From NCBI GenBank assembly GCA_900548505.1, contig URKI01000027.1, forward strand, positions 1-32,344: 32,344 nucleotides of DNA, in the 5' to 3' direction. Origin of the DNA: an uncultured Oscillibacter sp. GTDB lineage: Bacteria > Bacillota > Clostridia > Oscillospirales > Oscillospiraceae. Numbering within the stretch: the first letter of the stretch is position 1; each line of letters starts with the position of its first letter. Below the pieces are notes generated by a model, which was given only the letters and a program-made list of their open reading frames with translations, was not told the origin of the DNA and did no database searches. The position numbers were made by a program, and so were the translations under genes. Below, piece by piece: positions 24,533 through 32,116 of the stretch.

Positions 24533-25018
24533 ATGGACCCCACCAAACGTACGATCCGAAAAATCGACCGTGACGCCCAGTATTTTGTAGCCCAGGCGCT
24601 GGGGCATTCCTCCCTGAGCCTCTCCGACTACGACATGATCCACACCGTCAACCACAACCCGGGCATCACCCAGGAGGAGCTGCGGAAAAAATACAGTCAG
24701 GACAAGAGCACCATCGCCCGCCGGGCCGCCAAGCTGGAAAAGGAGGGCTACATCGTGCGCCGCCCCCACCCGGTGGACGGCCGCCGCAAGCAGCTCTACA
24801 TCACGGAAAAGGGCGCCATGCTGCGGGACGCCAAGGTGGAGGCCGAGTCCTTCTTCTTCCAGTGGCTCACGGAGGACCTCTCCGAAGAGGAACTGGGCCA
24901 GCTGTGCCCCCTGCTGGAGCGCATCCAGCTGCGCAGCCGGACGGAGCGCCGGGCCCAGTTCGAGACGCTGCTGGCCCGCTATCAAAAGACCCACCCGGCC
25001 AGCAGTTCTGATCAATAA
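24533..25018 (+). CDS. MarR-family winged-helix transcriptional regulator
   Basis: A 161-residue regulator. The winged helix runs from about residue 35 to 105: HNPGITQEELRKKYSQDKSTIARRAAKLEKEGYIVRRPHPVDGRRKQLYITEKG, with the DxR-containing wing typical of MarR. Long helices at both ends would form the dimer interface. The ATG has AGGAGG 7 nt upstream. It is monocistronic, with its own promoter and terminator, so its targets are not indicated by neighbours. Confidence 0.92.
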   Translation: MDPTKRTIRKIDRDAQYFVAQALGHSSLSLSDYDMIHTVNHNPGITQEELRKKYSQDKSTIARRAAKLEKEGYIVRRPHPVDGRRKQLYITEKGAMLRDAKVEAESFFFQWLTEDLSEEELGQLCPLLERIQLRSRTERRAQFETLLARYQKTHPASSSDQ

Positions 25019-25049
25019 AAAAAGCGGGAACATTCGTTCCCGCTTTTTT
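25017..25049. terminator. Bidirectional terminator between convergent genes
   Basis: An 11-bp stem (25021-25031 with 25036-25046), extended by A and T runs, with an ATTC loop. It ends the MarR gene on the plus strand and the mtnA operon on the minus strand; it overlaps the MarR stop codon. Confidence 0.9.
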
Positions 25050-25059
25050 GCGTCTTTTT

Positions 25060-25326
25060 TCACTTCTGCGCCAGCATGTCCCTTGCCCGGGCTTCGTCCT
25101 CCGGCCGGACGGCGATGTAGTAGGTCCGCCGGTCGATCCAGCCGTTAGGGCCGTAATTACGCCGGTCGATCTTGGCGCCGCAGCCGCAGATGGGCATTTC
25201 CCCGTCATAGGACCCGGACTCCATGATCTTGATGCCGGCAGACGTCAGCGTCTCCCGGGCAGCTTTCCAGGCTGGCTTGTCTCCCTGCACCCGGTAGACC
25301 ACCACCCGCTTTCCGAACAGGGCCAT
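25060..25326 (-). CDS. Small protein of unknown function
   Basis: An 88-residue soluble protein with no recognised family. The N-terminal half (VVVYRVQGDKPAWKAARETLTSAGIKIMESG) and the C-terminal YYIAVRPEDEARARDML resemble the beta-alpha-beta pattern of small signal-transducer-like domains such as DUF2007, but the match is weak. A single C47-x-C49 pair (CGCGAKID) lies in the middle. The ATG has AAGGAG upstream. It begins 3 nt after the mtnA stop codon and is certainly in that operon. Confidence 0.75.
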   Translation of the reverse strand: MALFGKRVVVYRVQGDKPAWKAARETLTSAGIKIMESGSYDGEMPICGCGAKIDRRNYGPNGWIDRRTYYIAVRPEDEARARDMLAQK

Positions 25327-25329
25327 GGC

Positions 25330-26385
25330 TCACTCCTTTTCAAAAAGTGCCGCCAAAGACTGGTTGAACGGCGGGCGGCAGATGCCCTTTTCCGTGATGA
25401 TGGCGGTGATGAGGTCGTGATCCGTCACGTCGAAGGCGGGGTTATAGCACTTGACCCCCTCCGGCGCCATGGGCTTTTCGTACCACAAGGAACGGATCTC
25501 GTCCCCGGAACGCAGCTCGATGGGGATGTGCTCTCCGTCCGGGCAGTCCATATCGATGGTGGAGGTGGGCCCCAGCACATAGAAGGGGATGCCGTAATGC
25601 CGGGCCAGGATGGCCACGCCGCTGGTGCCGATCTTGTTGGCCGTGTCGCCGTTGGCGGCCACCCGGTCGCAGCCCACGAAGCACGCCTGCACCCAGCCGT
25701 TCTTCATGACGATGGAGGCCATGTTGTCGCAGATGAGGGTCACGTCCACGCCGCCCTTTTGCAGCTCGTAGCTGGTCAGGCGCGCGCCCTGGAGCAGGGG
25801 ACGGGTCTCGTCGGCGAACACATGGATGTTCTTGCCCTCCTCCGCCGCCATCAGCAGCGCTCCCTGAGCGGTGCCGTAGCGGGAGGTGGCCAGGGGGCCG
25901 GCGTTGCAGTGGGTCAGCACGCCGTCGCCGTCTTTCAAGAGGCTGGCGCCGTAGCGGGAGATGGCGGTGCACATGGCAATGTCCTCTTCCTGGATGGCCA
26001 CGGCCCGCTCATACAGTGCCTCCAGCACCGCCGCCCGGCCTTCGGCCCGGTGGGCCTGGGCAGTATCCATCATGGAGCGGATGGCCCAGCTGAGGTTCAC
26101 CGCCGTAGGCCGGGAGCTATTGAGATAGGCGGCCAGCTCGTTAAGGCCCTTCCAGAATGCCTCCTCTTCCTCGGGAAGGTCCAGCGCCGTCACATACAGG
26201 CCGTAGGCGGCGCAGATGCCGATGGCCGGCGCGCCCCGCACCCGCAGGAGCTTGATGGCGTCATACACGTCCCGGGCCGTCTCCAGGCGGATCTCCCGCT
26301 CCTCACCCGGCAGCAGGGTCTGGTCGATGATGGTAAGGGTGCCGGCCGCCTTGTCGCAGCGGATGTTGCGCACAGGGTTGTTCAT
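25330..26385 (-). CDS. mtnA: S-methyl-5-thioribose-1-phosphate isomerase
   Basis: Isomerises methylthioribose 1-phosphate to methylthioribulose 1-phosphate in methionine salvage. It belongs to the eIF2B-like fold. The 351 residues are full length. RGAPAIGICAAYG, THCNAG with C160, and GCDRVAANGDTANKIGT with D240 are present; Cys160 and Asp240 are the catalytic pair of the Bacillus subtilis enzyme, with the same numbering. No other mtn gene is nearby, so it may act in a shortened route or in 5-deoxyribose disposal. A GGAGG site precedes the ATG, 15 nt after the nitroreductase gene. Confidence 0.95.
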   Translation of the reverse strand: MNNPVRNIRCDKAAGTLTIIDQTLLPGEEREIRLETARDVYDAIKLLRVRGAPAIGICAAYGLYVTALDLPEEEEAFWKGLNELAAYLNSSRPTAVNLSWAIRSMMDTAQAHRAEGRAAVLEALYERAVAIQEEDIAMCTAISRYGASLLKDGDGVLTHCNAGPLATSRYGTAQGALLMAAEEGKNIHVFADETRPLLQGARLTSYELQKGGVDVTLICDNMASIVMKNGWVQACFVGCDRVAANGDTANKIGTSGVAILARHYGIPFYVLGPTSTIDMDCPDGEHIPIELRSGDEIRSLWYEKPMAPEGVKCYNPAFDVTDHDLITAIITEKGICRPPFNQSLAALFEKE

Positions 26386-26400
26386 GATTTGTCCTCCGTC

Positions 26401-26922
26401 TTATACTTTTACGATGAAGCCCTCTTTGCGGGGCTTGGGGGCAGGCACGTCGCCGTCGATATAGCCCAGGATGCAGTTGCCCACGCCCCGCAGCGTCTCC
26501 GGCAGGCCCCACTTGCGCAAAAGGGCCTTGCCCTCCGGCATATCAAAAAACTCCATGGCCCGGTTGATCCAGCAAGAGCCGATGCCCATGGACCACGCCG
26601 CCGTCATGAGGTTGCCCATGACCAGCGAACCGTCCTGAAGCCAGTTGGCCTGCTCCCCGTCCGCCAGCACGACCACCACCGTGGGCGCGCCGTAGAAGGG
26701 GTCGGTGCCGGGCTTGCCCTGGATCTGGGCATTGAACCGGGACATATAGGCGATGGTCTCCGGGTCCTGCACCACTACCATTACCGCCGTCTGGAGCCCC
26801 TTGCCGGAAGCGGCCCAGGTGCCCGCGTCCAGAATGGCGTCCAGCTCCTCGGGCTTGATCTGCCCGCTCTGATAGCGGCGAATGCTGCGCCGCTCGCGCA
26901 ATACCCGCAGTGTTTCGTTCAT
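26401..26922 (-). CDS. Nitroreductase-family FMN flavoprotein
   Basis: A 173-residue NAD(P)H-dependent flavin oxidoreductase. The N-terminal ERRSIRRYQSGQI binds FMN phosphate in this family. AASGKGLQTAVMVVVQD, then GNLMTAAWSMGIGSCWINRA, and the C-terminal G-N-C-I-L-G-Y segment are typical. The physiological substrate in such proteins is rarely the nitro compound. It is the first gene of a three-gene unit with mtnA and the 88-aa protein. Confidence 0.9.
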   Translation of the reverse strand: MNETLRVLRERRSIRRYQSGQIKPEELDAILDAGTWAASGKGLQTAVMVVVQDPETIAYMSRFNAQIQGKPGTDPFYGAPTVVVVLADGEQANWLQDGSLVMGNLMTAAWSMGIGSCWINRAMEFFDMPEGKALLRKWGLPETLRGVGNCILGYIDGDVPAPKPRKEGFIVKV

Positions 26923-26955
26923 AGAGATCCCTGCCTTTCCTTTTTTTGCCCTCCC

Positions 26956-26984
26956 ATTGTACCACGCCGCCGCCCACCGGAAAA
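26956..26984 (-). promoter_or_regulatory. Weak promoter candidate for the nitroreductase-mtnA operon
   Basis: Minus strand TACAAT (26956-26961) with TTTTCC (26979-26984) 17 nt upstream. The -10 is good and the -35 is poor. Confidence 0.35.
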
Positions 26985-27030
26985 GAGGGTTTGTCCCCGC
27001 CGGCGCAATTTTCCCGCGATCCGGTTTGCG

Positions 27031-27059
27031 TCATATGCGCCGCCGGCCGCGCATAGGAT
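27031..27059 (+). promoter_or_regulatory. Sigma-E-like promoter of spoIIID
   Basis: TCATATG (27031-27037), 14-nt spacer, CATAGGAT (27052-27059). The mother-cell sigma-E consensus is about KMATATT, 13-15 nt, CATACAHT; matches are 6 of 7 and 6 of 8. spoIIID is a known sigma-E gene in Bacillus subtilis. Confidence 0.5.
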
Positions 27060-27089
27060 GGACCAACAAGAGGCGGGGAGTGTTGTGCT

Positions 27090-27338
27090 TTGAAGGGAAA
27101 CATGGAGGAGCGGGCGGAACGCCTGGCGCAGTACATCATCGAAAACCGGACCACCGTCCGCGCCGCCGCGCAGAAGTTCGGCATCAGCAAGTCCACGGTT
27201 CACAAGGACATTTCCGAGCGCCTGCCCCAATTCAACCGGGCGCTGTACACACAGGTCAAGGAAGTCCTGGAAGTCAACAAGGCCCAGCGCCACATCCGCG
27301 GCGGCATTGCCACCCGGAAAAAATACCGCGGCGCCTGA
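27090..27338 (+). CDS. spoIIID: Stage III sporulation transcription regulator SpoIIID
   Basis: Small mother-cell DNA-binding protein that activates or represses many sigma-E genes and helps switch to sigma-K. The 82-residue product is normal. TVRAAAQKFGISKSTVHKDISERLP is the helix-turn-helix and GGIATRKKYRGA the basic C-terminal helix. I chose TTG 27090 over ATG 27102 because the resulting N-terminus aligns residue for residue with Bacillus subtilis SpoIIID and GGGGAG lies 9 nt upstream. Confidence 0.95.
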   Translation: MKGNMEERAERLAQYIIENRTTVRAAAQKFGISKSTVHKDISERLPQFNRALYTQVKEVLEVNKAQRHIRGGIATRKKYRGA

Positions 27339-27382
27339 GCGCCGTACGGCCGTTTTATCATGCTTGGATCGGAGGAATCATC

Positions 27383-27640
27383 ATGGCAAACTGTTCCCAC
27401 GGCCGCGGGCGCAGCCCCCGGGCCGCAGCACCGCAGCCGGCGCCGGTGGTGCCCACCACGCCGGAGCCCCCGGTGCGCCGCTGGCCCCATCCGGTGGAGT
27501 GCAGCCCGGCCCCCAGAGACCTGGGCCCCACGCTCCACTACATCCGCTGCGCCCTCTCCTACCAAAACCAACTGCTGGCGGACATCAAGTCCCTTTTGCA
27601 GCAGCTGGCCGCGGACGGAGACGAGACACCGCGGCCATAG
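27383..27640 (+). CDS. 85-aa proline-rich protein of unknown function
   Basis: Unrecognised small protein. The first half is Pro/Ala/Arg-rich and probably unstructured (PAPVVPTTPEPPVRRWPHP); the second half could form a helix (LHYIRCALSYQNQLLADIKSLLQQLAADGD). Three Cys residues are present. The ATG has GGAGG 7 nt upstream. It follows spoIIID by 44 nt with only a weak hairpin between, so it may be co-transcribed and act in the mother cell during sporulation. A terminator follows. Confidence 0.7.
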   Translation: MANCSHGRGRSPRAAAPQPAPVVPTTPEPPVRRWPHPVECSPAPRDLGPTLHYIRCALSYQNQLLADIKSLLQQLAADGDETPRP

Positions 27641-27643
27641 CAG

Positions 27644-27670
27644 ATGGCGTGCCGGCGGGCACGCCATTTT
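27644..27670 (+). terminator. Terminator after the 85-aa gene
   Basis: A 10-bp stem (27644-27653 with 27658-27667) with a GGCG loop, then TTTT. A further T run (27678-27683) overlaps the next promoter's -35. Confidence 0.75.
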
Positions 27671-27674
27671 CCTC

Positions 27675-27703
27675 TTGTTTTTTGGGACAGGCCGCTTTAT
27701 AAT
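27675..27703 (+). promoter_or_regulatory. Promoter of the LCP / SLH-transglutaminase operon
   Basis: TTGTTT (27675-27680), 17-nt spacer, TATAAT (27698-27703). The predicted start near 27710 lies inside a palindrome, giving a leader of about 75 nt. Confidence 0.65.
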
Positions 27704-27716
27704 AATGTAACATTAT
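27702..27716. promoter_or_regulatory. Perfect 15-bp palindrome over the LCP operon start site
   Basis: ATAATGT-A-ACATTAT, a 7-1-7 perfect inverted repeat that overlaps the last two bases of the -10 box and the predicted start. It is placed as a repressor operator would be; the regulator is unknown. Confidence 0.55.
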
Positions 27717-27785
27717 GTAAATCGCTGACCGGAGCGGTCCCAGCGTATCACCGCGGCATGGCGCCGCGTCTGGAGGAGTATTTCT

Positions 27786-28772
27786 ATGGCCAAGCGACGC
27801 CGCCGGCGCAGTTGGAGCCGGACCCTGCTTTTGATCGTCTTTGTATCCGCCGCCGTATACGCTGGCGTGCACTGCTTGTTCCGGGCCCCTCAGGTCCAGG
27901 CCCAGGACGGCCAGGAGGAGACCCCCGTCCAGGAGGAGGAAACCGATCCCGAGGCTGCGGCGGCAGCCGCCGCCTTGGCTGCCCACACGGAGCGAAAAGA
28001 CAACTTTTACACCATTTTGGTCTCAGGTGTGGACGACGGAAACGGCGGAAGCGACACCAATATTCTGGTTGCCGTGGACGCGGAAAACGGAAAGATCCAC
28101 GGCGTCAGCATCCCCCGGGATACCAAGGCCGTCATCAACGGCAAGAACCACAAAATCAACTTCGCCTACAACAGCGGCGGGTCCGAGCTGCTGGCCCAGA
28201 CCATTTCCGAGCAGCTGGGCATTCCAGTGGACTTCACAGTGACCGTGGACCTCACCGGGTTTATCGCCCTGGTGGACGCCATCGGCGGCGTGGACTTCTA
28301 CGTACCCATCGACATGAATTATGACGACCCCATCCAGGGCCTGTCCATCCACTTCAGCAAGGGCATGCAGCACCTGAGCGGCCAGGAGGCCATGGAGGTG
28401 GTGCGCTTCCGCCACAACAACGACGGCACCGGCTATGGAAGCGAGGACATCGGCCGCATGAGCACCCAGCAGGACTTCCTCATGGCCGTGGCGGAGCAGA
28501 CCCTCACCCTTTCCAACGTGAACAAAGTGGGCACCTTCGCCCAGATCTTCCAGCAGTATGTGGACACGGACCTGACGCTGGGCAACCTGGCGTGGCTGGG
28601 CAAGGAGGCCATCACCATGGGCTCCGACGGCATTTCCTTTTCCATCCTGCCCGGCGAATGGAAGTCCCCCTATATCTATTTGGACCAGGAGGCCGTTTTG
28701 ACCCTGGTCAATGAATCTCTCAACCCCTATGTGGAGGACCGGGTCATGGAGGATCTGAACATCCCGTCCTGA
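27786..28772 (+). CDS. LytR-CpsA-Psr (LCP) family glycopolymer transferase
   Basis: LCP enzymes attach wall teichoic acid, capsule or similar polymers from undecaprenyl phosphate carriers to peptidoglycan. The 328-residue protein has a very basic start (MAKRRRRRSW), one transmembrane helix (about 12-30), an acidic/Ala-rich linker, then the extracellular LCP domain: VSGVDDGNGGSDTNILVAVD, SIPRDTKAVING, INFAY, and RFRHNNDGTGYGSEDIGRMSTQQDFL with the conserved Arg residues. GGAGGAG precedes the ATG. The gene ends 37 nt before the SLH-domain gene and probably shares its transcript. Confidence 0.92.
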   Translation: MAKRRRRRSWSRTLLLIVFVSAAVYAGVHCLFRAPQVQAQDGQEETPVQEEETDPEAAAAAAALAAHTERKDNFYTILVSGVDDGNGGSDTNILVAVDAENGKIHGVSIPRDTKAVINGKNHKINFAYNSGGSELLAQTISEQLGIPVDFTVTVDLTGFIALVDAIGGVDFYVPIDMNYDDPIQGLSIHFSKGMQHLSGQEAMEVVRFRHNNDGTGYGSEDIGRMSTQQDFLMAVAEQTLTLSNVNKVGTFAQIFQQYVDTDLTLGNLAWLGKEAITMGSDGISFSILPGEWKSPYIYLDQEAVLTLVNESLNPYVEDRVMEDLNIPS

Positions 28773-28809
28773 CCGGCGCTTCCCATCTTCCCATGGCAGG
28801 AGGTGCAAC

Positions 28810-30237
28810 ATGAAAAGAAGAATCCTCTCCCTGCTGCTGGCACTCTCTCTGGTGCTGACAGTGCCCGCCCTGGCTGCCGAGACCGGCCCGGTGCGCACCA
28901 AGACCTATTCCGGCCAGTTTTCCGATGTGGCCGCCGGCTCCACGTTTTATGAAAACGTGGCCGCCCTCTATGAGTACGGGCTGACCGTAGGCAAGGCCGA
29001 CGGCACCTTCGGTCCCCAGGACTCTGTCACCGTGGGACAGGCCGTCATCTTTGCCGCCCGGGCCCGCAGCCTGTACCTCACCGGCAACGGCGAGACCGGC
29101 CCCGCCGCCTATGCAGGCGACGGCATCTCCGCCGCAGAGCAGTACCTGCGCTATCTGAAAGCGGAGGGCGTTCTCGGCACGGAGCTGGACGGCCAGCTGG
29201 GCAAGCCCGCCACCCGGGCACAGGTGGCCCATGTGCTGGCGCTGACCCTGCCCAGCGGCACGCTGCCCCTCATCAACGACGCGGCGGTGACCCAGGGCTA
29301 TGCCTCCCGCCGCTACATTACGGACGTGACGGAGTACACGCCCTATTACCAGGAGATCCTCTACCTCTACCGCACGGGCCTGTCCCAGGGCAGCGGCGAG
29401 GGCGCCGTGTTCTCCCCGAACGCCACTATCACCCGGGGCGCCCTGGCCGCCATGCTCACCCGGCTGGTGGACCCCAACCTGCGCATCACCCTGGACTGGG
29501 ACACGGGCAGCTCCTACCCCTCTGCCGCAGGCACCACCCTGGCAAGCCTGGTGGGCTCCGGCACCTACATCGCCACGCCTGCCAACCGGGATGAAATGGA
29601 GCAGTCCGTGCGCTACATGCTTGCCTCCGGCAAAAACACCCTGACGCTCCAGTACGACGGCCTGACGGCCATCCGGGCCCGACAGGTGATGGAGGAGGCA
29701 CTGGCCATCGTCAAGACCTACTGCGAGCAGTGCTACAACACCGTCTCGTGCACCTACACCACCGACGGCGCCCTGACGCTGACCTTCTCCGCCGCCAGCG
29801 CCGGAGAGAACCTGAGCTCCTACCGTGCCCAGGCCATGGCCGCTGCCATCGCTGTCCACGACCAGCTGTGGAAAGAGGGCACCATCAACGCCCGCATGAC
29901 GCAGCGGGAGAAAGCTCGGGCCTACTACACCTGGATCTGCGACAACTGCGTCTATGATTACAGCGCCACGGACACCTCCCTCAGCCACATCGCCTACAAC
30001 CTCTTTGTCAACGGAGCAGCGGTGTGCGACGGCTACACCGGCGCCTACAACATGCTCCTCAAGCTGGAGGGCATCTCCTGCACCGCCCTTTCCAACGCCG
30101 AGCACATCTGGACCGTGGCCGTACTGGACGGCACCCAGGTGCACATCGACACCACCTGGGGCGACAGCGGCAGCGTCATCAACTACGATTACTTTGCCAT
30201 GACGCCCACCCAGTCCTGGAACGTGCATCCCTGGTAA
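28810..30237 (+). CDS. Secreted SLH-domain protein with transglutaminase-like domain
   Basis: 475 residues, exported. The signal peptide (MKRRILSLLLALSLVLTVPALA) is followed by S-layer homology repeats (FSDVAAGSTFYENVAALYEYGLTVGKADGTFGPQDSVTVGQAV, then DVTEYTPYYQEILYLYRTGLSQGSGEGAVFSPNATITRGALAAML), which bind wall polymers. The C-terminal part (about 300-475) is a transglutaminase/protease-like fold with a plausible triad: C406 (AAVCDGYTGAYNMLLK), H432 (EHIWTVAVLDG) and D447 (HIDTTWGD). Activity could be peptide cross-linking or cleavage; it is not known. A ribosome site AGGAGG precedes the ATG. The LCP enzyme upstream may supply the wall polymer it binds; this is inference. Confidence 0.9.
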   Translation: MKRRILSLLLALSLVLTVPALAAETGPVRTKTYSGQFSDVAAGSTFYENVAALYEYGLTVGKADGTFGPQDSVTVGQAVIFAARARSLYLTGNGETGPAAYAGDGISAAEQYLRYLKAEGVLGTELDGQLGKPATRAQVAHVLALTLPSGTLPLINDAAVTQGYASRRYITDVTEYTPYYQEILYLYRTGLSQGSGEGAVFSPNATITRGALAAMLTRLVDPNLRITLDWDTGSSYPSAAGTTLASLVGSGTYIATPANRDEMEQSVRYMLASGKNTLTLQYDGLTAIRARQVMEEALAIVKTYCEQCYNTVSCTYTTDGALTLTFSAASAGENLSSYRAQAMAAAIAVHDQLWKEGTINARMTQREKARAYYTWICDNCVYDYSATDTSLSHIAYNLFVNGAAVCDGYTGAYNMLLKLEGISCTALSNAEHIWTVAVLDGTQVHIDTTWGDSGSVINYDYFAMTPTQSWNVHPW

Positions 30238-30246
30238 ATCCAATAG

Positions 30247-30281
30247 AAAAAGCGCCCACCCAGCCGGGTGGGCGCTTTTTT
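30247..30281. terminator. Bidirectional terminator between convergent genes
   Basis: An 11-bp GC-rich stem (30251-30261 with 30266-30276) has an AGCC loop, extended by A and T runs. It ends the SLH gene on the plus strand and the NifU-like gene on the minus strand. Confidence 0.92.
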
Positions 30282-30282
30282 G

Positions 30283-30576
30283 TTACAGATGATGGTCCCG
30301 CAAAAGCCGCTTGGCCTGCTCCCACAGCTCATCGCTGACGGTCTGCACCACCACGACCTTGCTTACCACTTCCGGCAGGGCCTTTACCAGCTCTGCCTCC
30401 ACCAGCGTCTCGTTGGTCAGGTCCGCGGAGGGGCAGCCGGCGCACTGGCCCAGCAGCTTCACATACAGCACGCCCTCTTCCAGATGGTCCACCTGGATCT
30501 CGCCTCCGTGGGCGCGGAGGGCGGGGCGCACCTTTTCATCGAGTACCGCTTCGATTCGTTCCATGGCTTCATGCAT
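30283..30576 (-). CDS. NifU C-terminal-domain-like Fe-S protein
   Basis: A 97-residue protein matching the NifU/Nfu C-terminal domain, which carries or delivers Fe-S clusters. LDEKVRPALRAHGGEIQVDHLEEGVLYVKLLGQCAGCPSA includes the conserved C45-x-x-C48. No N-terminal IscU-like part exists. The chosen ATG at 30576 (MHEAMERIEAVL) has a GGAGG run upstream; a further in-frame ATG at 30564 is possible. The start overlaps the ATPase stop by 8 nt, so they are coupled. A functional tie to the ATPase is not established. Confidence 0.9.
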   Translation of the reverse strand: MHEAMERIEAVLDEKVRPALRAHGGEIQVDHLEEGVLYVKLLGQCAGCPSADLTNETLVEAELVKALPEVVSKVVVVQTVSDELWEQAKRLLRDHHL

Positions 30577-32104
30577 GATGTTGTTCCTCCTCCTGCTGCG
30601 CGGCCTTGGCCGCGGCAATGTCCGCGCGGATCTGACGGCGGCGGTCGTCAAACAAAAGCTCCTTGTTGTGGCGGAAGTAGGCATCGCAGCCGAAATTCTC
30701 CACAAACCAGCTGGTATCATACCCGGCGGTAATCTCCGTGACAAAGATCACCAGCTCCTGACTCTGGCCCAGGGCCTGCTCCAGGAAATGGAAGGCGTTG
30801 TCAAAATATGCGCCGCACTGGGTGCCCAGCTGCTCCCGGCGGTCCACCTCTTCGGAAAACCATTCCCGCACTAGCTCCATGACCGCGTCCGCTTCTTTGG
30901 CGTCCCGGGAGACAAGCTGGCTCTGGTAGGTCTCCAGAATCTGGATCTCCCGCTGGGCAAGGTCCCGCTCCTCCTTTTGGAGCTGCCCGGCCTCCCCGGC
31001 CACGCGGAGCTTTTCCCGCCGCTTCCAGAGAAGCTGGCCCAAAATGGTCTGCGCGTCCGCCTCTGGCAGCCTGTCCCGCAGCTCCGTGAGCGCCCCGTGG
31101 AGGCGCTCCGTCAGGGCGTCCTGCCGGCGGGTATTGCCCGCGGCCTCGCTGAGGCGGGAGAGCACCAGCCCCAGCACGGAGAGCTTTTCATCAAAGGGCG
31201 CCGCCCCCAGCTCCAGCGCCGTGACAGAGGGCGCCGTACCGCTCAGAATAGCCTCCACCTGATAGGTCTTCTGGTACTTGCGGTACAGCTCCAGGTATCC
31301 GGCAAAGTCCCGGGCCACCTGGGGCAGCTGGATATACTGGCCCACCACGTCCCGGTCCGCCGCAAGGCCCAGCTTTTCGTAGGCGTACAGCAGCTCGCTC
31401 AGATCCTCCCAGCCCCGGGCAGTGGCAAAACGCATGCCGTCCACCGAGTTTTCCAGCCGGTAGAAATTCTCCTTTTTGATGTCCAGATAGGACACCACCG
31501 CCCCGTGGAGGCCGCGGCGCCGGGCGTACTCCTTCCAGACACCGAAGTCCGCCTCCACGTCGATGCGCTTGACCCGGTCCAGCGTTACCACGTCGAAGTC
31601 CCGGACGGACTTGTTGTACTCCGGCGGGTTGCCTGCCGCCACAATGAGCCAGCCCTCCGGCAGCTTTTGATTGCCGAAGGTCTTGCACTGGAGAAACTGC
31701 AGCATCATGGGCGCCAGGGTCTCGGAGACGCAGTTGATCTCGTCGAGAAACAAGATGCCCTCCTTGAGTCCCGTGCGCTCCATGAGCTGATACACGGAGG
31801 AGAGGATCTCGCTCATGGTGTACTCTGTGACGGAGTACTCCCGGCCGCCGTAGGTGCGCTTTTCGATAAAGGGCAGGCCCACGGCGCTTTGGCGGGTATG
31901 GTGGGTGATGGTATAGGACACCAGGCCCACGCCGGTCTCGGATGCGATCTGCTCCATGATCTGGGTCTTGCCCACGCCCGGCGGGCCCATGAGCAGCACG
32001 GGCCGCTGGCGGACGGAGGGAATGAGGTAATTGCCCAGCTCGTCCTTCGTCAGGTAGGCCCTGAGGGTATTGGTGATCTCCTGCTTTGCCTGTTTGATGT
32101 TCAT
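30569..32104 (-). CDS. MoxR-like AAA+ ATPase
   Basis: 511 residues. The AAA+ core occupies about 1-270: Walker A GPPGVGKT (40-47), Walker B ILFLDEIN (D121-E122), and a sensor-1-like VAAGNPPEYNKSVRDFD. Relatives (COG0714) are chaperone-like ATPases that usually work with a VWA-domain partner. The C-terminal part (about 280-511) is charged and helical, probably coiled coil, and not recognised. AGGAG precedes the ATG, 12 nt after the truncated upstream gene. Confidence 0.88.
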   Translation of the reverse strand: MNIKQAKQEITNTLRAYLTKDELGNYLIPSVRQRPVLLMGPPGVGKTQIMEQIASETGVGLVSYTITHHTRQSAVGLPFIEKRTYGGREYSVTEYTMSEILSSVYQLMERTGLKEGILFLDEINCVSETLAPMMLQFLQCKTFGNQKLPEGWLIVAAGNPPEYNKSVRDFDVVTLDRVKRIDVEADFGVWKEYARRRGLHGAVVSYLDIKKENFYRLENSVDGMRFATARGWEDLSELLYAYEKLGLAADRDVVGQYIQLPQVARDFAGYLELYRKYQKTYQVEAILSGTAPSVTALELGAAPFDEKLSVLGLVLSRLSEAAGNTRRQDALTERLHGALTELRDRLPEADAQTILGQLLWKRREKLRVAGEAGQLQKEERDLAQREIQILETYQSQLVSRDAKEADAVMELVREWFSEEVDRREQLGTQCGAYFDNAFHFLEQALGQSQELVIFVTEITAGYDTSWFVENFGCDAYFRHNKELLFDDRRRQIRADIAAAKAAQQEEEQHHA

Positions 32105-32116
32105 GGTATTCGCTCC

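Noticed and set aside
27329..27344. Terminator directly after spoIIID
   Set aside because: The 6-bp hairpin overlaps the stop codon and is not followed by a proper T run; it may at most weaken read-through.
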